From Variovorax sp. MHTC-1 (GTDB lineage Bacteria; Pseudomonadota; Gammaproteobacteria; Burkholderiales; Burkholderiaceae_C): DNA of 64,000 bases. Within the stretch, counting starts at the first letter, position 1, and each line of letters begins with the position of its first letter. Shown here piece after piece: positions 16,464 to 25,144 of the stretch. Below the pieces are notes generated by a model. That model did no database searches and was not told where the DNA came from. It worked only from the letters and a program-made list of their open reading frames with translations. Location of the stretch: assembly GCF_003984645.1 (NCBI RefSeq), contig NZ_RWKI01000013.1:52558-116557 (forward strand), read 5' to 3'. A program made the position numbers and the translations under genes.

Positions 16464-18556
16464 ACTCTTCCTCCGATGGTGGCGGTGATCTTGATGCGGC
16501 GGGAATCAGGGATCTCGGCGTGCGAGAGCACCTTGAGCTGCGGCAGGCTGCGCCGCAGGAAGCGAGAGAGCAGCACGCGCAGCGCGTGCTGCACGACCAG
16601 CACCGGCGCCAGGCCCATCTGCTCCTGGCGCACGATGGCGGCCTGGGCCTGCGTCAGCAGGCTGTCGGCCAGGCCCGGCTCGATGCCGCTGTTGCTGGCG
16701 AGGGCCTGCTGCAGCACGCCGTCGAGCGTGCCGTCGAGCCCGATCACCTGCATCTCGGAATCGCCCGGGAACAGCTGCTGCACGATCGCGCGGCCCAGCG
16801 CCAGGCGCGTCAGCGTGGTGAGCTCGGTGGCATCCTTGACGGTCGGCGCATGCTCGGCCATCACGTCGAGGATGGTGCGCATGTCGCGGATCGGCACCTC
16901 TTCCTCCAGCAGGTTCTGCAGCACCTTGTGCAGCGCGCTCAGGCTCAGCACCTTGGGCACCAAATCCTCGGTCAGCTTGGGCGCGGTCTTGCCGACCTGG
17001 TCGAGCAGCTGCTGCACTTCCTGGCGGCCCAGCAGCTCGGCGGCATGGGTCTGGATCAGGTGGTTCAGATGCGTGGCCATCACCGTGCAGGCATCGACCA
17101 CCGTGTAGCCGAAGACCTGCGCCTGCTGGCGCTGGCTGGCGTCGATCCAGACCGCGGGCAGGCCGAAGGCCGGGTCCTGCGTCGGCGCGCCCGGCAGCGT
17201 GCCCGTCACCTGGCCCGGGTTGATCGCCATCCACTGGTTGGGGAAGGCTTCGCCGCGGCCGATCTCGACGCCCTTGAGGCTGATGATGTAGGTGTTGGGC
17301 TGGATCTCGAGGTTGTCGCGGATGTGCACCACCGGCACCAGGAAGCCGAGCTCCTGCGCGATCTTCTTGCGGATGCTCTTGATGCGGCCCAGCAGCTCGC
17401 CGTTCTGCGACTGGTCCACCAGCGGGATCAGGCGGTAGCCGACTTCCATGCCCAGCGGATCGACCAGCGCCACATCGTCCCAGGTGGCTTCTGCGGATTC
17501 GGCCGCCGGCATCGCCGCTGCCTGCGCCGCCGCGGCGGCCTGCTCGGAGGCCTTCTGCGGCCCGCGCAGCAGCAGGCGCCGACCGAGCCAGACCAGGCCG
17601 CCCGCGATCAGCAGGAAGGCGACGTTCGGCATGCCGGGGATCATCCCCATCAGGCCGATGATGGCCGCCGTCAGGAACATCACCTGCGGGCTGGAGAACA
17701 GCTGGCCGGTGAGCTGGCGGCCCACGTCCTCGTCGGTGGTCACGCGCGAGACGATCACGCCGGCCGCAGTCGAGATCACCAGCGCCGGGATCTGCGCCAC
17801 CAGGCCGTCGCCGATGGCCAGCAGCGTGTAGGTCTTGCCGGCGGTTCCGAAGTCCAGCCCGTGCTGCACCATGCCGACCACCAGGCCGCCGATGATGTTG
17901 ATCACCATGATGAGCAGGCCGGCCACCGCGTCGCCGCGCACGAACTTGCTGGCGCCGTCCATCGAGCCGTAGAAGTCGGCTTCCTGCGCCACCTCGGTGC
18001 GGCGCTTGCGCGCCACGTCTTCGCCGATCAGGCCGGCGTTGAGGTCGGCGTCGATCGCCATCTGCTTGCCGGGCATGGCGTCGAGCATGAAGCGCGCGCC
18101 GACCTCGGCGATGCGGCCCGCGCCCTTGGTAATGACCATGAAGTTGATTAGCACCAGGATGATGAAGACCATCACGCCGACCGCGAAGTTGCCCCCGACC
18201 AGGAAGTGGCCGAAGGCCTCGATCACCTTGCCCGCCGCGTCCGGCCCGGTGTGGCCGTGCATCAGCACCACGCGCGTCGAGGCCACGTTGAGCGACAGCC
18301 GCAGCAGCGTGGAGAACAGCAGCACCGCCGGAAACGCCGCGAAGTCCAGCGCCTTCATCGTGTACATGCTCACCAGCAGCACCATCACCGACATCGCGAT
18401 GTTGAAGGTGAACAGCAGGTCCAGCAGGAAGGGCGGCAGCGGCAGCACCATCATGCTCAGGATCATGATGATGAGGATCGGGCCGGCCAGTCCCGCGAAC
18501 TGGCTGCCCGAGAAGAGCTGCGCCGGCTGGCGCATCAGGCTTGCGAGGGCGTTCAT
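16460..18556 (-). CDS. flhA: Flagellar type III export gate protein FlhA
   Basis: A 698-residue inner-membrane export protein. It has about eight hydrophobic segments in the first 330 residues, including the conserved cytoplasmic loop GKQMAIDADLNAGLIGE, followed by a large cytoplasmic domain that docks chaperone-substrate complexes. Length and both halves match the family. Its ATG overlaps the flhB stop and its TGA overlaps the flhF start, giving a tight flhB-A-F-G string. It works with FlhB, FliP, FliQ and FliR, whose genes are also in this window. Confidence 0.97.
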   Translation of the reverse strand: MNALASLMRQPAQLFSGSQFAGLAGPILIIMILSMMVLPLPPFLLDLLFTFNIAMSVMVLLVSMYTMKALDFAAFPAVLLFSTLLRLSLNVASTRVVLMHGHTGPDAAGKVIEAFGHFLVGGNFAVGVMVFIILVLINFMVITKGAGRIAEVGARFMLDAMPGKQMAIDADLNAGLIGEDVARKRRTEVAQEADFYGSMDGASKFVRGDAVAGLLIMVINIIGGLVVGMVQHGLDFGTAGKTYTLLAIGDGLVAQIPALVISTAAGVIVSRVTTDEDVGRQLTGQLFSSPQVMFLTAAIIGLMGMIPGMPNVAFLLIAGGLVWLGRRLLLRGPQKASEQAAAAAQAAAMPAAESAEATWDDVALVDPLGMEVGYRLIPLVDQSQNGELLGRIKSIRKKIAQELGFLVPVVHIRDNLEIQPNTYIISLKGVEIGRGEAFPNQWMAINPGQVTGTLPGAPTQDPAFGLPAVWIDASQRQQAQVFGYTVVDACTVMATHLNHLIQTHAAELLGRQEVQQLLDQVGKTAPKLTEDLVPKVLSLSALHKVLQNLLEEEVPIRDMRTILDVMAEHAPTVKDATELTTLTRLALGRAIVQQLFPGDSEMQVIGLDGTLDGVLQQALASNSGIEPGLADSLLTQAQAAIVRQEQMGLAPVLVVQHALRVLLSRFLRRSLPQLKVLSHAEIPDSRRIKITATIGGRV

Positions 18557-19695
18557 GCAGCTTTCACGTTGTATTCGAGGGCCTCGGGAACCGGCAAGTC
18601 GGCCGGCGTGCGCGGCGCGTCGCCGCCTTCGCTCTTCCAGCGCTTGAGCTGGTAGACCCAGGCCAGCACCTCGGCCACGGCGGTGTAGAGGCCGGTGGGA
18701 ATCTCATCCCCCAGCTTGGTGTGCTTGTAGAGCGCGCGCGTGAGCGGCGGCGCCTCGAGGATCGCGACCTTGTTCTCGCGCGCGATCTCGCGGATGCGCT
18801 CGGCCACGGCGTCGACGCCCTTGGCCACCACGCGCGGCGCGCGCATGTCGTTGTCCACGTACTTGAGGGCGACGGCGAAGTGCGTCGGGTTGGTGACCAC
18901 GATGTCGGCCTTGGGCACCTCGGACATCATCCGGCGGCGCGCCATCTGCTGCTGCTGGCGGCGGATCTGCGCCTTGATGTGCGGATCGCCTTCGCTTTCC
19001 TTGTGCTCCTGGCGCAGGTCCTCGCGCGACATGCGCAGCTTGCGGTGGTGGCTCCAGAGCTGGAACGGCACGTCGACCAGCGCGATGAGCAGCAGCGCGG
19101 CCGTGATCAGCGCGCAGTTGCGCCCCACCAGCACGATCATCTGCGGCAGCGCGGCGCGCTCCGACTGCGCCATCAGCGCATTGACCTCGTCCATGTTGTC
19201 CATGATCACGAGCCAGGCCACGCCGCCGATCAGGAGCGACTTGCCCAGCGCCTTCAGCAGCTCGGCCAGCGACTGCGCGGAAAACAGGCGCTTGATGCCG
19301 GCGATCGGGTCGAGCTTGTCGAACTTGGGGCCGATGGCCTTGGCCGAGAACAGCCAGCCGCCGAGCATCAGCGGCGCCGCCAGGGCGGCGAGCACGATCA
19401 TGCCGGCGAGCGGCGCCAGCGCGACCAGCGACTGCATCGCCATCAGCCCGGTCTGGGCCAGCATGTAGGAGGGATCGAAGGCGGCCGCGCGATCGAAGTG
19501 CAGGCCGTGGCGCAGCGCGCCGCGCATGGTGTTGCCGAGCGACTCGGCCGTGAGCCAGAGGCCGGCGACGGCGGTGGCGAGCAGCACGAAAGTGACCAGC
19601 TCGCGCGAACGGGCCACGTTGCCTTCTTCGCGTGCCTTCTCCAGGCGCCGCGGCGAGGCAGGTTCCGTTTTCTCGAGATCGCTTTCTTCAGCCAT
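18553..19695 (-). CDS. flhB: Flagellar export switch protein FlhB
   Basis: A 380-residue export-gate component with four transmembrane helices and a cytoplasmic C-terminal domain. That domain contains the self-cleavage site NPTH (in VVTNPTHFAVALKY). Cleavage between Asn and Pro, together with FliK, switches export from rod/hook to filament proteins. The N-terminal start MAEESDLEKTEPASPRRLEK is typical and has GGAG upstream. The first gene of the flhBAFG-fliA block, it follows cheZ after 111 bases. A short paralogue of its C-terminal domain lies at 30497-30784. Confidence 0.97.
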   Translation of the reverse strand: MAEESDLEKTEPASPRRLEKAREEGNVARSRELVTFVLLATAVAGLWLTAESLGNTMRGALRHGLHFDRAAAFDPSYMLAQTGLMAMQSLVALAPLAGMIVLAALAAPLMLGGWLFSAKAIGPKFDKLDPIAGIKRLFSAQSLAELLKALGKSLLIGGVAWLVIMDNMDEVNALMAQSERAALPQMIVLVGRNCALITAALLLIALVDVPFQLWSHHRKLRMSREDLRQEHKESEGDPHIKAQIRRQQQQMARRRMMSEVPKADIVVTNPTHFAVALKYVDNDMRAPRVVAKGVDAVAERIREIARENKVAILEAPPLTRALYKHTKLGDEIPTGLYTAVAEVLAWVYQLKRWKSEGGDAPRTPADLPVPEALEYNVKAA

Positions 19696-19806
19696 TCATG
19701 CTCCGAAAGAGCATCGGCGAAGACCTCAGCTCATGGCTGAATTATTGGATTCGACGCCTTGGAACAATCGTTCGATCAAGGCCCGGATTGCCCTCCAACT
19801 CGGGGC

Positions 19807-20457
19807 TTAGAAGCCAAGACTCTCCAGCAGATCGTCGACTTGTGCCTGGTCCGTCACCGCTTCCGGATTGGTGGCGTGGATCTGCGGGCCGTTGAGCAGG
19901 TTGCTCTGCGCGCTCGGCGCGGGCTCGTGGCGCTTCTCCATCGGCGAGTTGTCGATCAGCACCTGCAAGAGCTGCGTCTCGACGTCGTTGACCACTTCCA
20001 TCATCTTCTTGATGACCTGGCCGGTCAGATCCTGGAAATCCTGCGCCATCATGATTTCCATCAGCTGCGTGTTGATCGCGCTCGCCTGCTGCGGCACGTG
20101 CTGCAGGTAGCCGCGCGTGTCCATCACGAGCTCGCGCGCATGATCCAGCTCGATCGGGTTCTCGAACCACTGGTCCCAGCGCTTGGTGAGGCCCTTGGCC
20201 CGGTCGGCCAGCTCTTCCTGCAGCGGCTGCGCGAGCTCGATCGCATTGAGCGCGCGGTGCGCCGCCCGCTCGGTCATGCTGGCGACGTAGTTGAGTCGAT
20301 CGCGCGCATCGGGAATGGCTTGCGCGGCGCGCGCGACCTGCTTGTCCAGGCCCAGCTCGCGGAGGCCCTCGCGCAGCTGGCGCGTCAAGTGCCCGATGCG
20401 GCCCAGCAGTTCTTCGGTGGTGTTTGCGTGCCCTGCGGCATCCATGCTGTGGCTCAT
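19807..20457 (-). CDS. cheZ: Chemotaxis phosphatase CheZ
   Basis: A 216-residue CheY-P phosphatase. The catalytic helix segment MAQDFQDLTGQVIKKMM carries the Asp and Gln used for dephosphorylation. The extreme C-terminus VDDLLESLGF is the CheY-binding tail. The ATG at 20457 lies one base after the stop of a mini-ORF formed by two family A repeats that start at the cheY stop. The frame is also open upstream through one repeat copy to a TTG at 20577, so a 40-residue extension cannot be fully excluded, but the family N-terminus fits 20457. Confidence 0.95.
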   Translation of the reverse strand: MSHSMDAAGHANTTEELLGRIGHLTRQLREGLRELGLDKQVARAAQAIPDARDRLNYVASMTERAAHRALNAIELAQPLQEELADRAKGLTKRWDQWFENPIELDHARELVMDTRGYLQHVPQQASAINTQLMEIMMAQDFQDLTGQVIKKMMEVVNDVETQLLQVLIDNSPMEKRHEPAPSAQSNLLNGPQIHATNPEAVTDQAQVDDLLESLGF

Positions 20458-20458
20458 G

Positions 20459-20674
20459 TCAGTTCGCCTTCTTCGGGAAACACCGCGGAACCGGCTTTGC
20501 CGGGCCGCTGGTGTTGCCCCCGGTGAGGGGGTTGGCGTAGCGACACGAAGTGCGCGAAGCCTGGGGGAGAGCAACAAGCCTTCGCGGAACCGGCTTTGCC
20601 GGGCCGCTGGTGTTGCCTCCGGCGAGGGGGTTGGCGGACCACACGAAGTGGGGGAGCCTGGGGGTGAGCTTCAT
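20459..20674 (-). repeat. Two tandem family A repeats forming a 71-codon bridge, cheY to cheZ
   Basis: Copies A2 (about 20473-20575) and A3 (about 20583-20671) lie back to back. Read on the minus strand they form one open frame. Its ATG (20674-20672) overlaps the cheY stop as ATGA, and its TGA (20461-20459) is one base before the cheZ ATG. The encoded peptide starts [20 protein letters not shown] and repeats [13 protein letters not shown] twice. I read it as a translated spacer rather than a functional protein. Confidence 0.75.
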
Positions 20675-21072
20675 GCTGCGGCCTCTTTCTGGAGCTTCTC
20701 GAAGATCTTGACGATCTTTTCCTCCAGCGTCGCGGCCGTGAAGGGCTTGACCACGTAGCCGTTGGCGCCGGCCTGCGCGGCCGCGATGATGTTCTCCTTC
20801 TTCGCCTCGGCGGTGACCATCAGCACAGGCAGCTTGGCCAGCTCCGGGTCGGCGCGGATGGTCTGCAGCATGGTCAGGCCGTCCATGTTGGGCATGTTCC
20901 AGTCCGAGACCACGAAGCCGAAGTTGCCGCCGCGCAGCTTCTCGATGCCGGCCGCGCCGTCCTCGGCCTCGTCGACGTTGAGGAACTCCAGCTCCTTCAA
21001 CAGGTTGCGCACGATGCGGCGCATGGTCGGGAAGTCGTCCACGACCAAAATTTTGATGCTCTTATCGATCAC
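20671..21072 (-). CDS. cheY: Chemotaxis response regulator CheY
   Basis: A 133-residue single-domain receiver. The acidic pair is in [12 protein letters not shown], the phospho-acceptor Asp in [12 protein letters not shown], the switch Thr in [10 protein letters not shown] and the Lys in [14 protein letters not shown]. Phosphorylated by CheA, it binds FliM (45215-46216) to reverse motor rotation, and CheZ removes the phosphate. The sequence is close to enterobacterial CheY. It follows cheB by 27 bases. Confidence 0.97.
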   Translation of the reverse strand: MIDKSIKILVVDDFPTMRRIVRNLLKELEFLNVDEAEDGAAGIEKLRGGNFGFVVSDWNMPNMDGLTMLQTIRADPELAKLPVLMVTAEAKKENIIAAAQAGANGYVVKPFTAATLEEKIVKIFEKLQKEAAA

Positions 21073-21099
21073 GATTTCTCCACTGAGAGTCCAAAAAGT

Positions 21100-22185
21100 T
21101 CAAACGCGGTTGGTCCGCTCGCCGAAGGTGCGCAGGTGCGCCAGCACGCGGCGGCAGATCTCGTTCAACGGCGAGACCTCGTCCACCGCGCCGAGCGCGA
21201 CGGCCTCGCGCGGCATGCCGTAGACCACGCAGCTCGCCTCGTCCTGCGCCAGCGTGTGGGCGCCGGCGCGCTTCATGCGCAGCAGGCCCTCGGCGCCGTC
21301 CTTGCCCATACCGGTGAGGATCATTCCGATCGCGTTCTTGCCCGCGTGCCTGGCCACCGAATCGAACAGCACGTCGATCGAGGGCCGGTGCCGGTTCACC
21401 GGCGGCTCCTGGTCCAGATGCGCGACGTAGTTGGCGCCGCTGCGGGCGAGCGAGAGGTGATAGCCGCCGGGCGCGATGTAGGCATAGCCCGGCAGCACGC
21501 GCTCGCCGTGCTCGGCCTCCTTCACATGGATGCGGCACAAACCGTCCAGCCGCTGGGCGAAGGAGCGCGTGAAGCCGGGCGGCATGTGCTGGGCGATCAG
21601 CACCGCCGGCGAGTCGGGCGGCAGCGGCTGCAGCACCTCGCGGATCGCTTCCGTCCCGCCGGTCGAGGCGCCGATGATGATGAGCTTCTCGGTGGACAAC
21701 AGCGGGCTGCGCAGCAGCGGCTCCTGCGCCTGATCCGCCGCGGGCCGCTGCGCGCTCGCATGCCGGCTCGGCAGCAGGCGCGCGCCGGCCGCGACGCGGA
21801 TCTTGCCGGCGATGAGCTCGGTGTAGTTGAGCAGGCCGTCGCGCACGCCGAGCCGCGGCTTGGTGACGAAATCGATCGCGCCGAGCTCCAGCGCGCGCAG
21901 CGCGATCTCGGAGCCGCGCTCGGTCAGCGAGGACACCATCACCACCGGCATCGGCCGCAGGCGCATGAGCTTCTCGAGGAACTCCAGCCCGTCCATGCGC
22001 GGCATCTCGACGTCGAGCGTGAGCACGTCGGGGTTGGTCTGCTTGATGAGGTCGCGCGCCACCAGCGGGTCCGCTGCCGTGCCGACCACGCACATGTCGC
22101 TCTGGCTGTTGATGATCTCGGTCATCACGCTGCGGATCAGCGCCGAATCGTCGACGCAGAGCACCTTGATCTTGTTGCCGCTCAT
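21100..22185 (-). CDS. cheB: Chemotaxis methylesterase/glutamine deamidase CheB
   Basis: A 361-residue two-domain protein. The N-terminal receiver ([14 protein letters not shown]; phospho-Asp in [13 protein letters not shown]) controls a C-terminal methylesterase. The catalytic triad is Ser in [12 protein letters not shown], His in [10 protein letters not shown] and Asp in [10 protein letters not shown]. It removes methyl groups from chemoreceptors for adaptation. The ATG at 22185 overlaps the cheD stop (ATGA). The frame continues 132 bases upstream inside cheD, but only this ATG matches the family start. Confidence 0.97.
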   Translation of the reverse strand: MSGNKIKVLCVDDSALIRSVMTEIINSQSDMCVVGTAADPLVARDLIKQTNPDVLTLDVEMPRMDGLEFLEKLMRLRPMPVVMVSSLTERGSEIALRALELGAIDFVTKPRLGVRDGLLNYTELIAGKIRVAAGARLLPSRHASAQRPAADQAQEPLLRSPLLSTEKLIIIGASTGGTEAIREVLQPLPPDSPAVLIAQHMPPGFTRSFAQRLDGLCRIHVKEAEHGERVLPGYAYIAPGGYHLSLARSGANYVAHLDQEPPVNRHRPSIDVLFDSVARHAGKNAIGMILTGMGKDGAEGLLRMKRAGAHTLAQDEASCVVYGMPREAVALGAVDEVSPLNEICRRVLAHLRTFGERTNRV

Positions 22186-22787
22186 ACCATCCCTGTGTTC
22201 TTGTTGACAGCGGAGAGCCGGCGCAAGAGCTCGCCCTCCTCGCGTTGGATCGACTGCACGTCGACCTGCGTGCGCAGCTTGCGCACCACGGCCTTGCCGC
22301 TCTTCGGCAGCAGGCACACCCGGCGCGCATGCTGGCCGCGCAGGTCCTGCGCCGCGACGGAAATGCGCTCCGTCTTCAGGTAGCGCAGCACGAAGTCGGC
22401 ATTGCGGTCGCCGATGTTGAGCGTGGTCATGTTGGCGAGCACCGCGGCGCCGCCGAAGACCTTGGCCTGCAGCCGGTCGCGCCGCGCGCCGGCGCGCAGC
22501 ATCTCGCCGATCAGCACCTCCATCGCATAGGCGCCGTAGCGCATCGACTCGACCTGGCCGCGCGTGCCGGGCTCGCCGTCTTCGGGCAGCATGAAGTGGT
22601 TCATGCCCGCGACGCCGGCGTCCAGGTCCACGACGCAGGCCGCCACGCAGGAGCCCAGCACCGTGGTCAGCGCGATGTCGTCAGTGGTCACGTAGTACTC
22701 GGAAGGCAGCAGCTTGACCGCCTTGCAATCGAGGTCGCGGTCGAAGTAGTGATGGTTCGCCACCGAGCCCGGCACGGTTGCGCTCAT
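22182..22787 (-). CDS. cheD: Chemoreceptor glutamine deamidase CheD
   Basis: A 201-residue CheD. The catalytic Cys and Thr are in [14 protein letters not shown] and the His in [12 protein letters not shown]. It deamidates receptor glutamines. I start at the ATG at 22787, which overlaps the stop of the repeat-encoded mini-ORF (ATGA) and has a GGGGG stretch upstream. A GTG at 22808, 7 codons earlier, is in frame but falls inside the repeat. The stop overlaps cheB. Confidence 0.93.
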   Translation of the reverse strand: MSATVPGSVANHHYFDRDLDCKAVKLLPSEYYVTTDDIALTTVLGSCVAACVVDLDAGVAGMNHFMLPEDGEPGTRGQVESMRYGAYAMEVLIGEMLRAGARRDRLQAKVFGGAAVLANMTTLNIGDRNADFVLRYLKTERISVAAQDLRGQHARRVCLLPKSGKAVVRKLRTQVDVQSIQREEGELLRRLSAVNKNTGMV

Positions 22788-22873
22788 GCCAGCCCCCACG
22801 CTCGGCACTTCGTGTCCTCGCTGCCCCCCGAGGGGGCGTTCGCTTGCTTGGGGCGGCCCGGCGCGGCGCTCAT
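22784..22873 (-). repeat. Family B repeat with 29-codon mini-ORF, cheR to cheD
   Basis: The repeat fills the whole gap between cheR and cheD. On the minus strand its ATG (22873-22871) overlaps the cheR stop as ATGA, and its TGA (22786-22784) overlaps the cheD ATG as ATGA. The peptide begins [21 protein letters not shown] strong hairpin GCCCCC-TCG-GGGGGC lies in the middle. Near-identical units sit at 38898, 51042 and 56080. Confidence 0.85.
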
Positions 22874-23724
22874 GAACGCACCTTGGCGAGCTCGTACACC
22901 GTCTGGCCCACGGCCTTGAAGCCCGGGCTGACCAGCGAGGCGTTCTCCGAATGGCCGGCGAACAGCAGGCCCTCGGGCTTGAGCAGCGGCGCGAAGCGGT
23001 CGAGCACCTTCTTCTGCGTCGGCTTGTCGAAGTAGATCATCACGTTGCGGCAGAAGATCGCATCGACCGGCTCCTTCACCGGCCACGAAGGATCGAGCAG
23101 GTTGAGCCGCGAGAACTTGACCATCGCGGCGACCTCGGGCCGAACGCGCACTTTGCCGGCGTTGCTGCCGGTGCCCTTGTTGAAGAAGCGCCGCAGCCGC
23201 TCGGTGGACAGGCGATTCACCTGCTCCAGCGTGAAGATGCCGGCCGAGGCCTTGGCCAGCACAGCGGTGTCGATGTCGGTGGCGATCACGCGGGCCGTGC
23301 TCGCGCGTTCGCCGAGCGCCTCGATCAGCGTGATGGCGATCGAATAGGGCTCCTCGCCGGTGGAGGCGGCCGCGCACCAGATCGTGACCGGCTGCTTGCT
23401 CTTGCGCACGTGCGCGGCGAGCACCGGGAAATGGTGGGCCTCGCGGAAGAAGGACGTGAGGTTGGTGGTCAGCGAGTTGATGAAGGCCTGCCACTCCTCG
23501 CCGTCGCGGCTGGCTTCGAGCAGCTCCAGGTAGGTCGAGAACTCGGGCAGCTGCAGCTCGCGCAGTCGACGCGAGAGCCGGCTGTAAACCATCTGCCGCT
23601 TCTGCTCGCCCAGGGCGATGCCGGCGCGGCGATGGATCAGCGTCCGGATCCTGGAGAAATCGCTATCGGTAAAGAGGAATTCGGAGTTCACAGTCAGCGC
23701 CGGTACATGGGTTTCAATGTACAC
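22870..23724 (-). CDS. cheR: Chemoreceptor methyltransferase CheR
   Basis: A 284-residue SAM-dependent methyltransferase that methylates receptor glutamates. The N-terminal helical domain ([20 protein letters not shown]) precedes the SAM-binding domain with [19 protein letters not shown] and the late motif [15 protein letters not shown]. The start is uncertain because there is no ATG near the family N-terminus. I choose the GTG at 23724, preceded by AAGGTGA; a TTG at 23754 and another GTG at 23733 are alternatives. The stop overlaps the mini-ORF of a family B repeat that leads to cheD. Confidence 0.92.
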   Translation of the reverse strand: MYIETHVPALTVNSEFLFTDSDFSRIRTLIHRRAGIALGEQKRQMVYSRLSRRLRELQLPEFSTYLELLEASRDGEEWQAFINSLTTNLTSFFREAHHFPVLAAHVRKSKQPVTIWCAAASTGEEPYSIAITLIEALGERASTARVIATDIDTAVLAKASAGIFTLEQVNRLSTERLRRFFNKGTGSNAGKVRVRPEVAAMVKFSRLNLLDPSWPVKEPVDAIFCRNVMIYFDKPTQKKVLDRFAPLLKPEGLLFAGHSENASLVSPGFKAVGQTVYELAKVRS

Positions 23725-23790
23725 AGCGCTCACCTTTTCCAATGGCCCGATCAAGGGTGCAAAAGTCCTGCATCTCGGGCCGCGCCTTCT

Positions 23791-25119
23791 TCAGTACGTC
23801 GCTTCGGCCGGGCTCACGTCTTGCGCCCAGACGAGTGCCGAGAGGTGCGCCGCATTCACTTGCTCGGTGCTCATGAACAGCGCCTCCGACAGCTGCGCGG
23901 CCCGCACGCCATCCTCGTCGCAGCTCTCGGCCAGCGCGAGAAAGGGGCCGTACATGCCCTCGCGCGAAAGAATGGCCTGCTGCACCGATTCGCTCAGCTG
24001 CACCTTGCCCAGCACCTCCTGCATGGTCACGCCCAGCAGCTGGTCGATCATCGAGAACATGCCGACCACGAACAGGTTGTCGGCCTCGCCGGACGGCAGC
24101 ATGCCTTCGCCCATCAGCTCGACGAAGCGGCCGCGGATAATCGACTTCTTCATCAGGAAGGGCGGGCTGGCCTTCGCGTTGCTGGTGGCCAGCAGCAGCG
24201 ACAGCCAGCGGAACAGGGGCGAATAGCCGAGCATCGTCACTGCGTGGCGCAGCGAATGGATTTCGACGCCCACGCCGATGGCGGGCGAATTCATGTGGCG
24301 CAGCAGCCGGTAGGTCAGCGCGGCGTCGTGCTTGAGAGCGGCCTCGATCTCGCGCAGGTCCTCGTTGCGCTGGATCATCTGCATCAGCCGCACGATCAGC
24401 ATCGATTCGGGCTGCAGCGTGCGGCCGGCCTGCTCCTTCTCGGCCTGCATGTCGGCCGCGTCGAGGAACACATCGACGCGACGCGCCGCGCAGGCATCGA
24501 AGTCCTTCCAGCTGGCGATGCGCGTGGCGATGAGGTGCAGCGGCTGGCCCGGCGGCTCCTCGCGCCGCAGCTGGGCGACCAGGTCCAGATCGCCGGTGCC
24601 GACGTCGAAATGGGTGACCAGGCCGCGCAGCTCGGGATCTTCCGGCAGCGCCTGGGCGCCGCACAGCATGAAGCGGAAGCCCTGCTCGCGCAGGAACAGC
24701 AGGATGGGCCGCACGTCCGCATCCATGAGCGCGTCCAGCCCCAGGCACAGCACCACGTTGTCCGGCGGCAGCCCCTGCAGCTCGCTGGCCGCCAGCGTCT
24801 CGGCCGTCACGTCGAAGAAGAGCACTGTGTGGCCGAGCCGCCATCCGGTCTTGGGCGGGTTGAGGTGCCTTGCCACGCAGCTCACGAGCGCCTTGAACAG
24901 CTCGCCCGCGCCCGCGGCGTTCTGCTGCGCCGCCGGGTGCCATGCGAGCCTGTAGCCCGCGACGCGCTTCTGCGTGTCCAGCAGCAACGCGTAGGTCACG
25001 TAGCCGTCGACACTGCGCTCCGCCGCGGCCGGAAGCGCCGGTGCGGAGGACTCGTCTTGCGGCGCGTCCCCGGCCAGGGGATTGTCGGCATCGTGACGCC
25101 GGAAAAAATCGAAGCGCAT
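23791..25119 (-). CDS. EAL-like/HDOD signalling protein in the chemotaxis operon
   Basis: A 442-residue protein of the YuxH type. The N-terminal half resembles an EAL domain entry strand (YVTYALLLDTQKRVAGYRLA) but lacks the EAL signature and the usual metal ligands, so it is probably not an active c-di-GMP phosphodiesterase. The C-terminal half is an HDOD domain (ALTYRLLRHMNSPAIGVGVE and SLRHAVTMLGYSPLFRWLS). It sits between cheA (25-base gap) and cheR, where cheW and a receptor gene are usually found. It could link c-di-GMP or stress signals to motility; this is inference. I use the ATG at 25119 with GGAG 9 bases upstream. Confidence 0.8.
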   Translation of the reverse strand: MRFDFFRRHDADNPLAGDAPQDESSAPALPAAAERSVDGYVTYALLLDTQKRVAGYRLAWHPAAQQNAAGAGELFKALVSCVARHLNPPKTGWRLGHTVLFFDVTAETLAASELQGLPPDNVVLCLGLDALMDADVRPILLFLREQGFRFMLCGAQALPEDPELRGLVTHFDVGTGDLDLVAQLRREEPPGQPLHLIATRIASWKDFDACAARRVDVFLDAADMQAEKEQAGRTLQPESMLIVRLMQMIQRNEDLREIEAALKHDAALTYRLLRHMNSPAIGVGVEIHSLRHAVTMLGYSPLFRWLSLLLATSNAKASPPFLMKKSIIRGRFVELMGEGMLPSGEADNLFVVGMFSMIDQLLGVTMQEVLGKVQLSESVQQAILSREGMYGPFLALAESCDEDGVRAAQLSEALFMSTEQVNAAHLSALVWAQDVSPAEATY

Positions 25120-25144
25120 GCTCTTGTCTCCGTCTCTGTCTCGC

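Noticed and set aside
13998..17108. 1036-codon plus-strand frame across flhG, flhF and flhA
   Set aside because: It is antisense to three well-supported flagellar genes and has a low-complexity, His/Arg-rich translation.
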